DNA from: an uncultured Oscillospiraceae bacterium
GTDB taxonomy: Bacteria; Bacillota; Clostridia; Oscillospirales; Ruminococcaceae
Direction of reading: 5' to 3'
Assembly: GCA_934446355.1 (NCBI GenBank)
Contig: CAKSEC010000004.1
Location: forward strand, 62,001 to 126,000
Length of the DNA stretch: 64,000 nucleotides
Shown: piece by piece, positions 1-8,120 of the stretch
Layout of the letters: each line of letters begins with the position of its first letter
Numbering within the stretch: the stretch's first letter is position 1
Made by a program: the position numbers and the translations under genes
Notes under the pieces: generated by a model
Database searches by the model: none
Told to the model about the DNA's origin: nothing
The model's input: the letters and a program-made list of their open reading frames with translations, nothing else

Positions 1-1221
1 GCTTGCCGCAGCTATCGCCGGACTTGCAAGGTATACCTCGGAGGTCACATCGCCCATTCTTCCGACAAAGTTGCGGTTTGTCGTGGACACTGCCCGCTCG
101 CCGGGGGCAAGTATGCCCATATGTCCGCCAAGGCAGGGACCGCAGGTCGGTGCGGAAACCACCATGCCGGCTTCAACAAATATTTCAAGCAGACCGTTGC
201 GCAGTGCGTCAAGGTATATCTGCTGTGTGGCGGGAATAACTATTGCACGAACGCCCTTTGCGACCTTTTTGCCCTTGACCACCTTTGCGGCGGCTTCAAG
301 GTCGGAATATCTTCCGTTGGTACATGAGCCGATAACTACCTGATCTATCTTTATTTCGCCCACTTCGTCGATGGTCTTTGTGTTTTCGGGGAGGTGTGGG
401 AATGCGACTGTCGGACGTATCGAAGACAGGTCGATGTCGATAACTCTGCTGTAATGAGCGTCGGGGTCTGCGCTGAACACCTCGAATTTGCGGTCAGTCC
501 TGCCCTTTACGTAGTCGAGGGTAACCTCGTCTACCTCGAAAATGCCGTTCTTTGCGCCGGCTTCTATTGCCATATTAGCCATGCACAGTCTGTCGTCCAT
601 CGAGAGGTTCTTCAGACCCTCGCCGGTGAACTCCATCGACTGGTAGAGTGCGCCGTCAACGCCTATCATTCCGATGATGTGGAGTATAACGTCCTTGCCG
701 GACACCCACTTGCCGAGCTTTCCGGTAAGGTTGAACTTTATTGCGGACGGCACCTTGAACCATGCTTCGCCGGTAGCCATGCCCGCAGCCATGTCCGTTG
801 AGCCAACGCCGGTAGAGAATGCGCCCAGTGCGCCGTATGTACAGGTGTGGCTGTCTGCGCCGATAACGCAGTCAGAGGGCACGACAAGTCCTTTTTCGGG
901 GAGCAGGGCGTGCTCAATGCCGACCGTGCCTACGTCATAGTAATTCACAATGTCGTATTTGTCGGCAAAATTGCGGCACTGCTGACATTGCTTGGCCGCC
1001 TTGATATCCTTGTTCGGTGTAAAGTGATCCATTACAAGGGAGATCTTTGTTCTGTCGAAAACGCTGCTGAAGCCGTTTTTCTGGAACTCATTTATTGCGA
1101 CAGGGCTGGTGATGTCGTTTCCGAGCACCATATCCAGCTTTGCCCTGATGAGCTGTCCCTCAACAACACTGTCAAGACCTGCGTGCTTTGCAAGTATTTT
1201 CTGTGTCATCGTCATACCCAT
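1..1221 (-). CDS. leuC: 3-isopropylmalate dehydratase large subunit, 3' end cut by window
   Basis: Catalyses isomerisation of 2- to 3-isopropylmalate in leucine synthesis, as a heterodimer with LeuD, using a [4Fe-4S] cluster. The 407 codons present read [15 protein letters not shown] at the start. They contain the SCTNGR cluster motif, the TCGPCLGG cysteine pair and the [12 protein letters not shown] segment typical of LeuC. The usual length is about 420, so only the last few residues are missing. ATG at 1221 follows AGGAGG by nine bases; a second ATG lies two codons in. leuD is expected just beyond the left edge. Homoaconitase-type activity in the same family cannot be excluded from sequence alone. 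Confidence 0.93.
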   Translation of the reverse strand, partial: MGMTMTQKILAKHAGLDSVVEGQLIRAKLDMVLGNDITSPVAINEFQKNGFSSVFDRTKISLVMDHFTPNKDIKAAKQCQQCRNFADKYDIVNYYDVGTVGIEHALLPEKGLVVPSDCVIGADSHTCTYGALGAFSTGVGSTDMAAGMATGEAWFKVPSAIKFNLTGKLGKWVSGKDVILHIIGMIGVDGALYQSMEFTGEGLKNLSMDDRLCMANMAIEAGAKNGIFEVDEVTLDYVKGRTDRKFEVFSADPDAHYSRVIDIDLSSIRPTVAFPHLPENTKTIDEVGEIKIDQVVIGSCTNGRYSDLEAAAKVVKGKKVAKGVRAIVIPATQQIYLDALRNGLLEIFVEAGMVVSAPTCGPCLGGHMGILAPGERAVSTTNRNFVGRMGDVTSEVYLASPAIAAAS

Positions 1222-1280
1222 ACTGTATTTCCTCCTGAATATTAATGTACATTGCAGCTTTAATAAAGCATTTACATCTT

Positions 1281-1309
1281 ATTATATCACTTTTTTCGAT
1301 TTCTGTAAA
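1281..1309 (-). promoter_or_regulatory. leuC promoter
   Basis: On the minus strand TTTACA (1304-1309) and TATAAT (1281-1286) are separated by 17 bases, about 60 bases upstream of the leuC start. Confidence 0.7.
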
Positions 1310-1349
1310 GGGCTTTTTACAAAAACATTGACGATACGCTTCAAGTGTT

Positions 1350-1432
1350 GAATAACATTTGAATGCAGTAAGCGTTATTGACCGTTTGAAACCGGTAAAC
1401 GAATAACATTAGTACCGCCAACAATGTTATTC
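1350..1432. repeat. Two tandem inverted-repeat sites (GAATAACATT)
   Basis: GAATAACATT occurs at 1350-1359 and 1401-1410. Each copy faces an inverted partner: a degenerate AGCGTTATTG at 1371-1380 and a perfect AATGTTATTC at 1423-1432. The two pairs sit 51 bases apart between the divergent promoters of leuC and the 1526 gene. The arrangement suggests a paired operator; the regulator is unknown. Confidence 0.5.
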
Positions 1433-1452
1433 GGTATTTGAACAAAAATGAG

Positions 1453-1481
1453 CTGATTGAAATGATTCAATGTGCTATAAT
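1453..1481 (+). promoter_or_regulatory. Promoter of the 90-residue gene
   Basis: An extended -10, TGCTATAAT, ends at 1481. A weak -35 (CTGATT, 1453-1458) lies 17 bases upstream of the -10 hexamer. Confidence 0.55.
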
Positions 1482-1525
1482 AGACTTGTGGGATATTTCC
1501 TGAGACATTTTTTAGGAGGACTAAC

Positions 1526-1798
1526 ATGAAAGAAGCAGAATTCAGAAGATTCCTTGAGAACAATGGTATCACCGATAAGGCTGTAGCTTCAAGGCTCGCC
1601 AGAGGCAGACGTGCCGAGGAAACGCTCGGTTACTCGCTGGACACGGCGGTTTCCACAGACGACATGATGTATGATTCCCTCAGGAAACTGCAGCCGCACG
1701 AAGACCCTTTGCATAACCCCATGCAGAACGCTCTGCGGAAATACTACATATTCGTTCAAGGAAAGGAATTTCCGCAGCTTCGTTATTACAAGAGATGA
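1526..1798 (+). CDS. Small protein of unknown function, 90 aa
   Basis: I do not recognise the family. The product is soluble, strongly charged and has no signal peptide, membrane segment or cysteine pair. Its first 40 residues look helical, with an RLARGRRAEE segment; the C-terminus is aromatic and basic and ends QLRYYKR. The N-terminal part superficially recalls short helical domains found in front of integrases or DNA-binding proteins, but that is only an impression. The start is firm: AGGAGG at 1514-1519, good spacing, its own promoter and a downstream hairpin. It is transcribed divergently from leuC across a region with paired inverted repeats, so the two may share a regulator. Confidence 0.75.
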   Translation: MKEAEFRRFLENNGITDKAVASRLARGRRAEETLGYSLDTAVSTDDMMYDSLRKLQPHEDPLHNPMQNALRKYYIFVQGKEFPQLRYYKR

Positions 1799-1805
1799 GT
1801 TATTC

Positions 1806-1838
1806 GCTCCCGTCAGACATGGCGGGAGCATTCCTTTA
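1806..1838 (+). terminator. Intrinsic terminator after the 90-residue gene
   Basis: GCTCCCG (1806-1812) pairs with CGGGAGC (1823-1829), followed by ATTCCTTTAT. The T-run is imperfect. Confidence 0.6.
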
Positions 1839-1845
1839 TCAGCGG

Positions 1846-1874
1846 TTGACATTTTCCCGAAAATGCTGTATAAT
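1846..1874 (+). promoter_or_regulatory. Promoter of the aroB-aroA-aroC operon
   Basis: Consensus TTGACA (1846-1851) and TATAAT (1869-1874) are separated by exactly 17 bases, and the -10 ends 35 bases before the aroB start. Confidence 0.85.
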
Positions 1875-1909
1875 AAATCAGTATGCAAATAAAGAAAGGG
1901 TAATGACCT

Positions 1910-2959
1910 ATGAGAAAAGTTCATGTGAATGCCAGCCGCAGCTACGATATACTTATCGGCGGCGGGCTTCTTGATAAAGCCGGCGAATATATTTCCGGGG
2001 CAATAAAGTCACGCCATGTGTGCGTTGTGACTGACGACAACGTTGACGGACTGTATTCCTATAAGCTTATAAAGTCGCTGTCAGATTCGGGCTTCACCGC
2101 CGAGAAATACGTGTTCCCGCACGGAGAAGCTTCCAAGTGCCACAGCACGCTTATCGGGCTGTACGACTTCCTTGCGGAAAAAAGCTTCACCCGCTCCGAC
2201 GCACTCATTGCGCTTGGCGGCGGCGTAACGGGCGACCTCACTGGCTTTGCAGCCGCTACATATATGCGTGGAATAGGCTTCGTGCAGATACCCACGACAG
2301 TGCTTGCGCAGACCGACAGCTCCGTCGGCGGAAAGACCGCAGTCGATATCGCCGGAGGAAAGAATCTTGTCGGCGCATTCTATCAGCCGCAGCTTGTATT
2401 ATGCGACACCGACACGCTTTCAACGCTAACGCCTGAGTTTTTTGCGGACGGCATGGCTGAGGTCGTAAAATACGGCATGATAAAGTCGCACGAATTGTTC
2501 GACCTGCTCTGCGAAAAGGATATTCACGAGAATCTGCAGGAAATAATCACACGCTGCGTAGAAATCAAGGCTCAGGTCGTGGAAAACGACGAGCGTGACA
2601 CAGGAGAAAGAATGGTGCTGAATTTCGGGCATACGCTCGGTCACGCCATCGAGAAATACTATAATTACACGGGAATTACGCACGGCCACGCAGTCGCAAT
2701 AGGCATGAGCGTGTTCACCCACATAGCCGAACGCTGCGGAATGTGCGAAAACGGCGTCGCAGAAAAGCTGGACGCCCTACTGAAAAAGTGCAGCCTGCCA
2801 CTCACCACAGAAGCGCCGCTCGACACGCTCTATAAGTATTCGCTGGGCGACAAGAAGCGTGACAGCTCAGGTATCACGATAGTTCTGTGCCCTGAGATAG
2901 GCATAAGCGGCGGCTATCCCATGACGATAGACGAGTACAAACAATTTCTTAACAGCTGA
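1910..2959 (+). CDS. aroB: 3-dehydroquinate synthase
   Basis: Converts DAHP to 3-dehydroquinate, step two of the shikimate pathway, in the cytoplasm with NAD and a divalent metal. At 349 aa it is normal length. Visible family motifs are ALGGGVTGDLTGFAAATYMRG (nucleotide and substrate pocket), PTTVLAQTDSSVGGKTAVD, and the metal-binding stretch NFGHTLGHAIE followed by HGHAVAIGM. ATG at 1910 follows AAAGAAAGGG. It is the first gene of a tight operon, with aroA starting 9 bases after its stop. Confidence 0.97.
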   Translation: MRKVHVNASRSYDILIGGGLLDKAGEYISGAIKSRHVCVVTDDNVDGLYSYKLIKSLSDSGFTAEKYVFPHGEASKCHSTLIGLYDFLAEKSFTRSDALIALGGGVTGDLTGFAAATYMRGIGFVQIPTTVLAQTDSSVGGKTAVDIAGGKNLVGAFYQPQLVLCDTDTLSTLTPEFFADGMAEVVKYGMIKSHELFDLLCEKDIHENLQEIITRCVEIKAQVVENDERDTGERMVLNFGHTLGHAIEKYYNYTGITHGHAVAIGMSVFTHIAERCGMCENGVAEKLDALLKKCSLPLTTEAPLDTLYKYSLGDKKRDSSGITIVLCPEIGISGGYPMTIDEYKQFLNS

Positions 2960-2968
2960 GGAGTTTGC

Positions 2969-4195
2969 ATGAATATAGTTATACAACCGAAAACACTATC
3001 CGGACGTGTGGTCATTCCGCCGTCAAAGAGTATTTCGCACCGTGCGCTGATATGCGCTGCGCTGTCGCAGGGCGAGAGCCGCATTACCGGCGTTCTCCAG
3101 TGTGAGGACACCGACGCCACCACCGACGCACTGACTGCGCTTGGCGCAGAAATACGCACGGAAAACGGCGTGACATATGTAAAGGGCATTGAGAAAGCTC
3201 CCAAGTACGCTGAAATAAACTGCAGAGAATCCGGCTCAACGCTGAGATTCCTTATTCCGGTATGCGCTGCGCTGGGCGTAGAAGCCGTGTTCACAGGAAG
3301 CGGTCAGCTTCCGACAAGACCGATAACTCCATACATTGAGGAGTTCCCCAAGCACGGCGTTAATTTTGTTTCTGACGTATTCCCCTACCACATAAAGGGA
3401 AAGCTTACAGCGGGCGTATTTCCGGTTACAGGCAGCATTTCATCTCAGTTCATCACGGGGCTGATGTTCGCAATGCCGCTTCTTGACGGCGCAAGCACAA
3501 TAATGCTGACCTCTCCTCTGCAGTCTAAGCCGTATGCTGATATTACCGTGAACGTAATGCGCTCGTTCGGCATTGAAACGCTTGAATTTAACGGCAACTA
3601 CAATATCAAGGGCGTACAGAAGTACAAACCGACTGCGTTCACCGTTGAGGGCGACTGCTCTCAGGCGGCGTTCTTCGCTGTTGCAAACGAACTCGGAAGC
3701 AATATCGAGCTTGCCGGAGTGAACCGGAACAGCGTTCAGGGCGACCGTGCGGTGTTCGATATAATCGACGATATGATAAAAATAAACGGCAGCTATTCGG
3801 GCTTTGATGTTGACGCTTCCGATATCCCCGACCTTGTGCCGATACTTACAGTGCTTGCCGCATTCGCTGAGGGTGAATCCCGCATCAGGGGCTGCGAACG
3901 GCTCAGAATAAAGGAAAGCGACCGCCTTGTGTCTATTTCCACGGCGCTGAATTCGCTTGGGGCAAATGTCACTATCGAGAATGACGAACTTGCAATAACA
4001 GGCGTGAAAGAACTTACCGGCGGAGTATGCTCAAGCTGCAATGACCACCGCATAGCTATGTCGCTTGCGATTGCTTCGCAGAAGTGCACTTCCCCGCTCA
4101 CGATAACCGGCGCAGAGTGCGTCGCAAAGAGTTATCCCACATTCTTTGAGGATTTCCGTTCGCTTGGAGGTGAGTACGATGTCGTCATTGTTTAA
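2969..4195 (+). CDS. aroA: 3-phosphoshikimate 1-carboxyvinyltransferase (EPSP synthase)
   Basis: Transfers the enolpyruvyl group of PEP to shikimate-3-phosphate. The 408-residue product has the N-terminal PPSKSISHR motif, the RESGSTLRF signature and the late RIKESDRL stretch, all shared by functional AroA. ATG at 2969 is preceded by GAGGAG. The last 17 bases overlap the start of aroC, which suggests translational coupling. Confidence 0.97.
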   Translation: MNIVIQPKTLSGRVVIPPSKSISHRALICAALSQGESRITGVLQCEDTDATTDALTALGAEIRTENGVTYVKGIEKAPKYAEINCRESGSTLRFLIPVCAALGVEAVFTGSGQLPTRPITPYIEEFPKHGVNFVSDVFPYHIKGKLTAGVFPVTGSISSQFITGLMFAMPLLDGASTIMLTSPLQSKPYADITVNVMRSFGIETLEFNGNYNIKGVQKYKPTAFTVEGDCSQAAFFAVANELGSNIELAGVNRNSVQGDRAVFDIIDDMIKINGSYSGFDVDASDIPDLVPILTVLAAFAEGESRIRGCERLRIKESDRLVSISTALNSLGANVTIENDELAITGVKELTGGVCSSCNDHRIAMSLAIASQKCTSPLTITGAECVAKSYPTFFEDFRSLGGEYDVVIV

Positions 4196-5267
4196 GGGCG
4201 GTATTTCCGTATCCATCTTCGGCGAGAGCCACGGCAAGGGAATAGGTGTCGTGCTTGACGACCTGCCCGCAGGCGAGCCGCTCGACTTTGACAAAATAGC
4301 TGCATTCATGGCAAGACGTGCCGCCAAAAAGGACGGCACCAGCACGCTGCGCCTTGAAAAGGACCTGCCGGAGATACTTTCCGGATTCTATGAGGGCAAA
4401 ACGACCGGCACGCCGCTTGCCGCCGTGATATTCAACGGCGACCAGCATTCCGGTGATTACGGCAATATATCCCATATAGCAAGACCTGCGCACGCTGACT
4501 ACACAGGCTACCTCAGGTATAACGGCGCAAACGACCCCAGAGGCGGCGGGCATTTTTCCGGCAGACTCACTGCCCCGCTGGTTTTCGCCGGTGCGGTATG
4601 CGCACAAATACTTGAGCGCAGAGGTATAACCACAGGTGCGCATATACTTTCGATAAAGAACGTCAGGGACGAAAGCTTTGATCCGGTGAATGTATCGGCT
4701 GAGCAGCTTGAAGCTGTCAAATCCCGCAGTTTTCCGGTCATTACAGACGGCGCAGAGGAACAAATGCGCAGCGTTATCCTCTCCGCGAGGGATTCGCTCG
4801 ACAGCGTGGGCGGCGTGATAGAATGCGCAGCAGTCGGAATGCCTGCAGGAGTAGGCTCGCCGATGATGGAGGGACTGGAGAATATCATATCTCGACTGAT
4901 ATTTGCGATACCTGCAGTAAAGGGTATCGAGTTTGGCAACGGCTTCGGCTGTACTGAACTTTTCGGCAGCGAAAACAACGACGAATTTGCGATACGCAGC
5001 GGCAAGGTGGTGACCCTGACCAACGCACACGGAGGTATTCTCGGCGGCATAAGTTCCGGAATGCCCATAATCTTCCGCACTGCGTTCAAGCCCACGCCAT
5101 CTATCTCACGCCCGCAGAAAAGCGTTGATTTCAAGGACATGACCGAGCAGGAACTTGTAATAAAGGGCAGACACGATCCGTGTGTAGTTCCCCGTGCCGT
5201 GCCGTGCGTTGAAGCGGCGCTCAATATCGCTCTGGTATCTGCGCTTTCCGCTGAGGGAAAGCTCTGA
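4179..5267 (+). CDS. aroC: Chorismate synthase
   Basis: Makes chorismate from EPSP using reduced FMN. The preferred start is the ATG at 4179, giving 362 aa. It lies 5 bases after GGAGGTGA and its product opens MSSLFKGGISVSIFGESHG, with the conserved GESHG box near residue 15 as in the family. An in-frame ATG at 4146 would add 11 unrelated residues and has no ribosome site. Other AroC features include the RGGGHFSGRLTAPLVFAGA segment (FMN region) and the C-terminal RHDPCVVPRAVPV-like stretch. It overlaps aroA by 17 bases. Confidence 0.95.
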   Translation: MSSLFKGGISVSIFGESHGKGIGVVLDDLPAGEPLDFDKIAAFMARRAAKKDGTSTLRLEKDLPEILSGFYEGKTTGTPLAAVIFNGDQHSGDYGNISHIARPAHADYTGYLRYNGANDPRGGGHFSGRLTAPLVFAGAVCAQILERRGITTGAHILSIKNVRDESFDPVNVSAEQLEAVKSRSFPVITDGAEEQMRSVILSARDSLDSVGGVIECAAVGMPAGVGSPMMEGLENIISRLIFAIPAVKGIEFGNGFGCTELFGSENNDEFAIRSGKVVTLTNAHGGILGGISSGMPIIFRTAFKPTPSISRPQKSVDFKDMTEQELVIKGRHDPCVVPRAVPCVEAALNIALVSALSAEGKL

Positions 5268-5296
5268 ACCTCATAACTATTTAAGCTGGTGATTCA

Positions 5297-5842
5297 ATGA
5301 AAGAAATGCCAAGAATAAGGGTAGACGACATAAACAAGATACGCATACTCGTCTGCCATCTTATTTACAGCATAGGCTGCCCACTTAACCGTGATCAGCT
5401 GATAGAAATAACCTCACTGGAACAGGCAGTGAACTACTTCGACCTTATGCAGGCGCTTGACGGCATTCAGGAACGTCTGTGCGTCTGTCAGGAGATAAAC
5501 GGCGTTCCGGTCTATTCAAACACTCCTCTCGGCGACGCGGCGGCACGTGAATTTGGAAGCGATCTGCCCCAGTCGGTTAGGGAGAAGATGTTCGAGGAAG
5601 CTGTCAGGGTCTACACCCGTGACGAGATAAAGAAAGACTCGCTCGTCGCCGTGCGTTATGCGGAGCACGAAAACGGCACGTGTACCATCGGCGTTACGAT
5701 AAAATCTGAAAAGACCGGCAGGCAGAAATATTACCTCACGATATCCACCGCCGACAAGGAGGAAGCGGATTTCATCAAAAGACGCATTCAGCGCAGTCCG
5801 GAAAACTTCCGGCAGTATCTTGAAAGCTATTTCGACAAATAA
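5297..5842 (+). CDS. DUF4364 family protein
   Basis: A 181-residue cytoplasmic protein of the DUF4364 family, restricted to Bacillota and of unknown function. The N-terminal 80 residues read like a winged-helix module (INKIRILVCHLIYSIG, then NRDQLIEITS and ALDGIQERLCV), as the family model suggests. The C-terminal half is charged and ends QYLESYFDK. It lies 29 bases after aroC with no terminator between and is the last gene before a strong terminator, so it is probably co-transcribed with the shikimate genes. A DNA-binding role is a guess from fold only. Confidence 0.85.
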   Translation: MKEMPRIRVDDINKIRILVCHLIYSIGCPLNRDQLIEITSLEQAVNYFDLMQALDGIQERLCVCQEINGVPVYSNTPLGDAAAREFGSDLPQSVREKMFEEAVRVYTRDEIKKDSLVAVRYAEHENGTCTIGVTIKSEKTGRQKYYLTISTADKEEADFIKRRIQRSPENFRQYLESYFDK

Positions 5843-5848
5843 AAAGAT

Positions 5849-5880
5849 ATCCCCCTCACTATTGCAAGGGGGATTTTTTG
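5849..5880. terminator. Bidirectional terminator, aro operon / SASP gene
   Basis: ATCCCCCT (5849-5856) pairs with AGGGGGAT (5867-5874), followed by T5 on the plus strand and preceded by A5. It can therefore serve both the aro operon and the convergent SASP gene. Confidence 0.85.
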
Positions 5881-5891
5881 CTTAAGAGTGA

Positions 5892-6074
5892 TTACTGAGC
5901 GTTCTTCTGAGTGTAGCTTGCGATCATATCCTTGACCATCTGGCCGCCGATAGAACCTGCCTGTCTTGCGGTCAGGTCGCCGTTGTAGCCGTTGTTGAGT
6001 GCTACGCCTACTTCGCTTGCTGCCTGCATCTTGATGCTGTTGAGTGCGCTCTTAGTCTGCTTATTGGATGCCAT
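5892..6074 (-). CDS. Alpha/beta-type small acid-soluble spore protein
   Basis: SASPs coat and protect DNA in the dormant spore and are cut by the GPR protease at germination. The 60-residue product carries the two family signatures, a SEVGVALNNGYNGDL segment (the GPR cleavage neighbourhood) and RQAGSIGGQMVKDMI. The start at 6074 follows AAAGGAG. It is the only SASP in the window. Expression is expected in the forespore under sigma-G, but I could not fit a convincing sigma-G promoter upstream. It supports real sporulation ability together with cotJ, spm and yab genes here. Confidence 0.92.
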   Translation of the reverse strand: MASNKQTKSALNSIKMQAASEVGVALNNGYNGDLTARQAGSIGGQMVKDMIASYTQKNAQ

Positions 6075-6120
6075 AATAATAATCTCCTTTAATACATGAA
6101 AATGATCTTTGAAAGTACGC

Positions 6121-6165
6121 AGCTTCCGCTCCGTTACCTTCTATGCAGGAGCGGAAGCTTTTTTA
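6121..6165 (+). terminator. Strong hairpin plus T-run upstream of the SASP gene (orphan orientation)
   Basis: AGCTTCCGCTCC (6121-6132) pairs perfectly with GGAGCGGAAGCT (6148-6159), followed on the plus strand by T6. No plus-strand gene precedes it. On the minus strand it lies in the SASP upstream region without a T-run. Confidence 0.6.
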
Positions 6166-6240
6166 CTTCGCCCTTGCAGTTATATTATTTTCACTGACGG
6201 TGCTTTTATTAAAGGAAATTGTTTCACAAATGATTTGAAA

Positions 6241-6645
6241 TTATTGTTGCGCAGATTCGTTATCATCTGCCGAACTCAAACACCCTGAGCATACGCCTTT
6301 CAAATTCAGCGTGACCTTTGTTATTCTGTGCCCCTCAGACGACATTACTGAATGCGGTATTCCGTCAAGGCAGTCGAGTTCAACGTCGAAAACCTTTCCG
6401 CATTTTTCGCATATCATATGATAGTGGCGGTCTGTCCTGCCGTCGAAACGGTCGCTTCCGTCTGCTATCGGTATTTTCAGCAGCATTCCCGCTTCGCTTA
6501 GCTGGTTCAGATTCCTGTAGACAGTGCCAAGGCTGAGATTCGGGTTCTCTGACTTCAGCGCAGTGTAGACCTCTTCAGCAGTCGGGTGTATCGGGTGACG
6601 CCGTACCTGCTCATATATTATTTCTCTTTGTCTTGAAAAATTCAT
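6241..6645 (-). CDS. perR: Fur-family peroxide regulator, PerR-like
   Basis: A 134-residue metal-dependent repressor. The winged helix spans about residues 1-80. Structural-zinc cysteine pairs are C79/C82 and C119/C122. Metal-sensing residues align with PerR: D68, H74, H76 and an aspartate at 87 (VFD) where Fur proteins usually have glutamate. This favours the peroxide sensor PerR over Fur or Zur. The start at 6645 follows AGGAAAG. Its promoter carries a Fur/Per-box-like site at the -10, suggesting autoregulation. Likely targets in such anaerobes include rubrerythrins; one lies at 43.7 kb. Confidence 0.85.
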   Translation of the reverse strand: MNFSRQREIIYEQVRRHPIHPTAEEVYTALKSENPNLSLGTVYRNLNQLSEAGMLLKIPIADGSDRFDGRTDRHYHMICEKCGKVFDVELDCLDGIPHSVMSSEGHRITKVTLNLKGVCSGCLSSADDNESAQQ

Positions 6646-6675
6646 TCGCTTTCCTGCCCTCTGTTTTGTCCATAA

Positions 6676-6690
6676 TAATAACTATTATCA
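6676..6690 (-). promoter_or_regulatory. Fur/PerR-box-like operator
   Basis: Read on the minus strand the 15-mer is TGATAATAGTTATTA. It matches the 7-1-7 Fur/Per consensus TGATAAT-N-ATTATCA at 12 of the 14 defined positions, and it abuts the -10 of the perR promoter. Confidence 0.55.
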
Positions 6691-6718
6691 TTTTATCATA
6701 TTACACGCATTTTGTCAA
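6690..6718 (-). promoter_or_regulatory. perR promoter
   Basis: On the minus strand TTGACA (6713-6718) and TAAAAT (6690-6695) are 17 bases apart. Confidence 0.7.
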
Positions 6719-6820
6719 TACGAATATTCAGGAAAACGCAATTTCAGTGCTCTGAATCAGTTATTGCACACTTACTGAATATATGTTACCTTAAAAAGTC
6801 ATAATAATTCAGAAATTCTC

Positions 6821-6849
6821 TTGACAAAAAGCAGATTATATGATATAAT
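6821..6849 (+). promoter_or_regulatory. nifS-iscU promoter
   Basis: TTGACA (6821-6826) and TATAAT (6844-6849) are separated by 17 bases. Confidence 0.85.
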
Positions 6850-6867
6850 CCTACTTGTCCGATAGGA
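6849..6867 (+). promoter_or_regulatory. Inverted repeat TCCTA-N9-TAGGA, possible Rrf2/IscR-type operator
   Basis: TCCTA (6849-6853) and TAGGA (6863-6867) flank 9 bases immediately after the -10 of the nifS promoter. Rrf2-family regulators such as IscR commonly bind in this position in front of Fe-S assembly genes. The assignment is inference, because no Rrf2 gene is present in the window. Confidence 0.35.
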
Positions 6868-6926
6868 AAGGTAAACAATCTATTTCACGGACGTGCAATA
6901 TCTATTATAGAAAGAATGGTGACATT

Positions 6927-8120
6927 ATGACAACGATATATGCTGACAACGCTGCGACCACAAAGCTCAGCCCCACAGCATTTGACGCAATGATGCCGTA
7001 TCTCACCGAGCAGTATGGCAACCCATCATCGCTGCACACTGTCGGTCAGCTTGCCGCCGAGTCTCTGTTCAATGCAAGAAAAACGATTGCAGAGTGCCTT
7101 GGCTGCGACCCTAAGGAGATCATATTCACGGGCGGCGGAAGCGAAGCGGATAATCAGGCGCTTCTCACAGGCGCTGAGATAGGCGCAAGAAAAGGCAAAA
7201 AGCACATAATTTCCGATACCATTGAGCACCACGCAGTTCTTCATTCGCTGAAAAGACTGGAGAAGCAGGGCTTTGAAATAACGCTGCTGCCCGTTGACGG
7301 CGAGGGCAGAGTCGACCCTGAGCAGGTCAGAAATGCGATACGCCCCGACACTGCTCTTGTTACAATAATGATGGCGAATAACGAGATAGGCACTATCGAG
7401 CCGGTAAAGGAGATAGCCGCAATATGCCATGAAAAGGGCGTCCTGTTCCACACTGACGCAGTTCAGGCGGTCGGACATATTCCGGTGAACGTTAAGGATA
7501 TAGGCTGCGATATGCTTTCGCTTGCAGGTCATAAGTTCCACGGCCCCAAGGGCGTTGGCGCACTGTACGCAAGACGCGGGCTTCTCGTATCTACCCTTAT
7601 CGAGGGCGGAGCGCAGGAGCGTGGAAAGCGTGCGGGTACTGAAAATATCCCCGGCATAGTCGGCATGGCAGCCGCACTAAAGGAAGCGTGCGCAGGTCTT
7701 GACGAAAACATGAAAAAGATCGCCGCACTTCGCGACCGCCTTATCGAGGGTCTGTCAACGATCTCGCATTCGATACTGAACGGCGCAAGATACGGCAGAC
7801 TTCCCGGCAATGTCAATATGTGCTTTGAGGGTATCGAGGGCGAATCGCTTCTGCTGCTGCTCGACCAGAAAGGCATATGCGCTTCGTCCGGCTCGGCGTG
7901 TACGTCTGGCTCGCTCGACCCCAGCCATGTGCTTCTTGCGATAGGCAGGATACATGACGTGGCTCACGGCTCGCTCAGACTGACGCTGTGCGAAAGCAAT
8001 ACGGAAGAAGAAGTCGAAGCAATAATCAAGGCTGTTCCGGAGGTAGTTGACTATCTCCGCAGGATATCACCAGTATGGCAGGATCTGCAGGAGGGAAAGA
8101 GGACTTATGTTATACAGTGA
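6927..8120 (+). CDS. nifS: Cysteine desulfurase (NifS/IscS type)
   Basis: PLP enzyme that moves sulfur from cysteine to the scaffold protein for Fe-S cluster assembly. At 397 aa it has the YADNAATT start, the PLP lysine K203 in SLAGHKFHGPKG and the active cysteine C325 in SSGSACTSGS, the loop type of NifS/IscS enzymes. ATG at 6927 is chosen because the homology begins there; an in-frame ATG at 6855 would add 24 residues unlike the family. The last 14 bases overlap iscU. Confidence 0.94.
   Translation: MTTIYADNAATTKLSPTAFDAMMPYLTEQYGNPSSLHTVGQLAAESLFNARKTIAECLGCDPKEIIFTGGGSEADNQALLTGAEIGARKGKKHIISDTIEHHAVLHSLKRLEKQGFEITLLPVDGEGRVDPEQVRNAIRPDTALVTIMMANNEIGTIEPVKEIAAICHEKGVLFHTDAVQAVGHIPVNVKDIGCDMLSLAGHKFHGPKGVGALYARRGLLVSTLIEGGAQERGKRAGTENIPGIVGMAAALKEACAGLDENMKKIAALRDRLIEGLSTISHSILNGARYGRLPGNVNMCFEGIEGESLLLLLDQKGICASSGSACTSGSLDPSHVLLAIGRIHDVAHGSLRLTLCESNTEEEVEAIIKAVPEVVDYLRRISPVWQDLQEGKRTYVIQ

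Noticed and set aside
6855..6926. Upstream in-frame start of nifS
   Set aside because: It overlaps the expected transcription start and the TCCTA/TAGGA repeat, and adds residues unlike the family.
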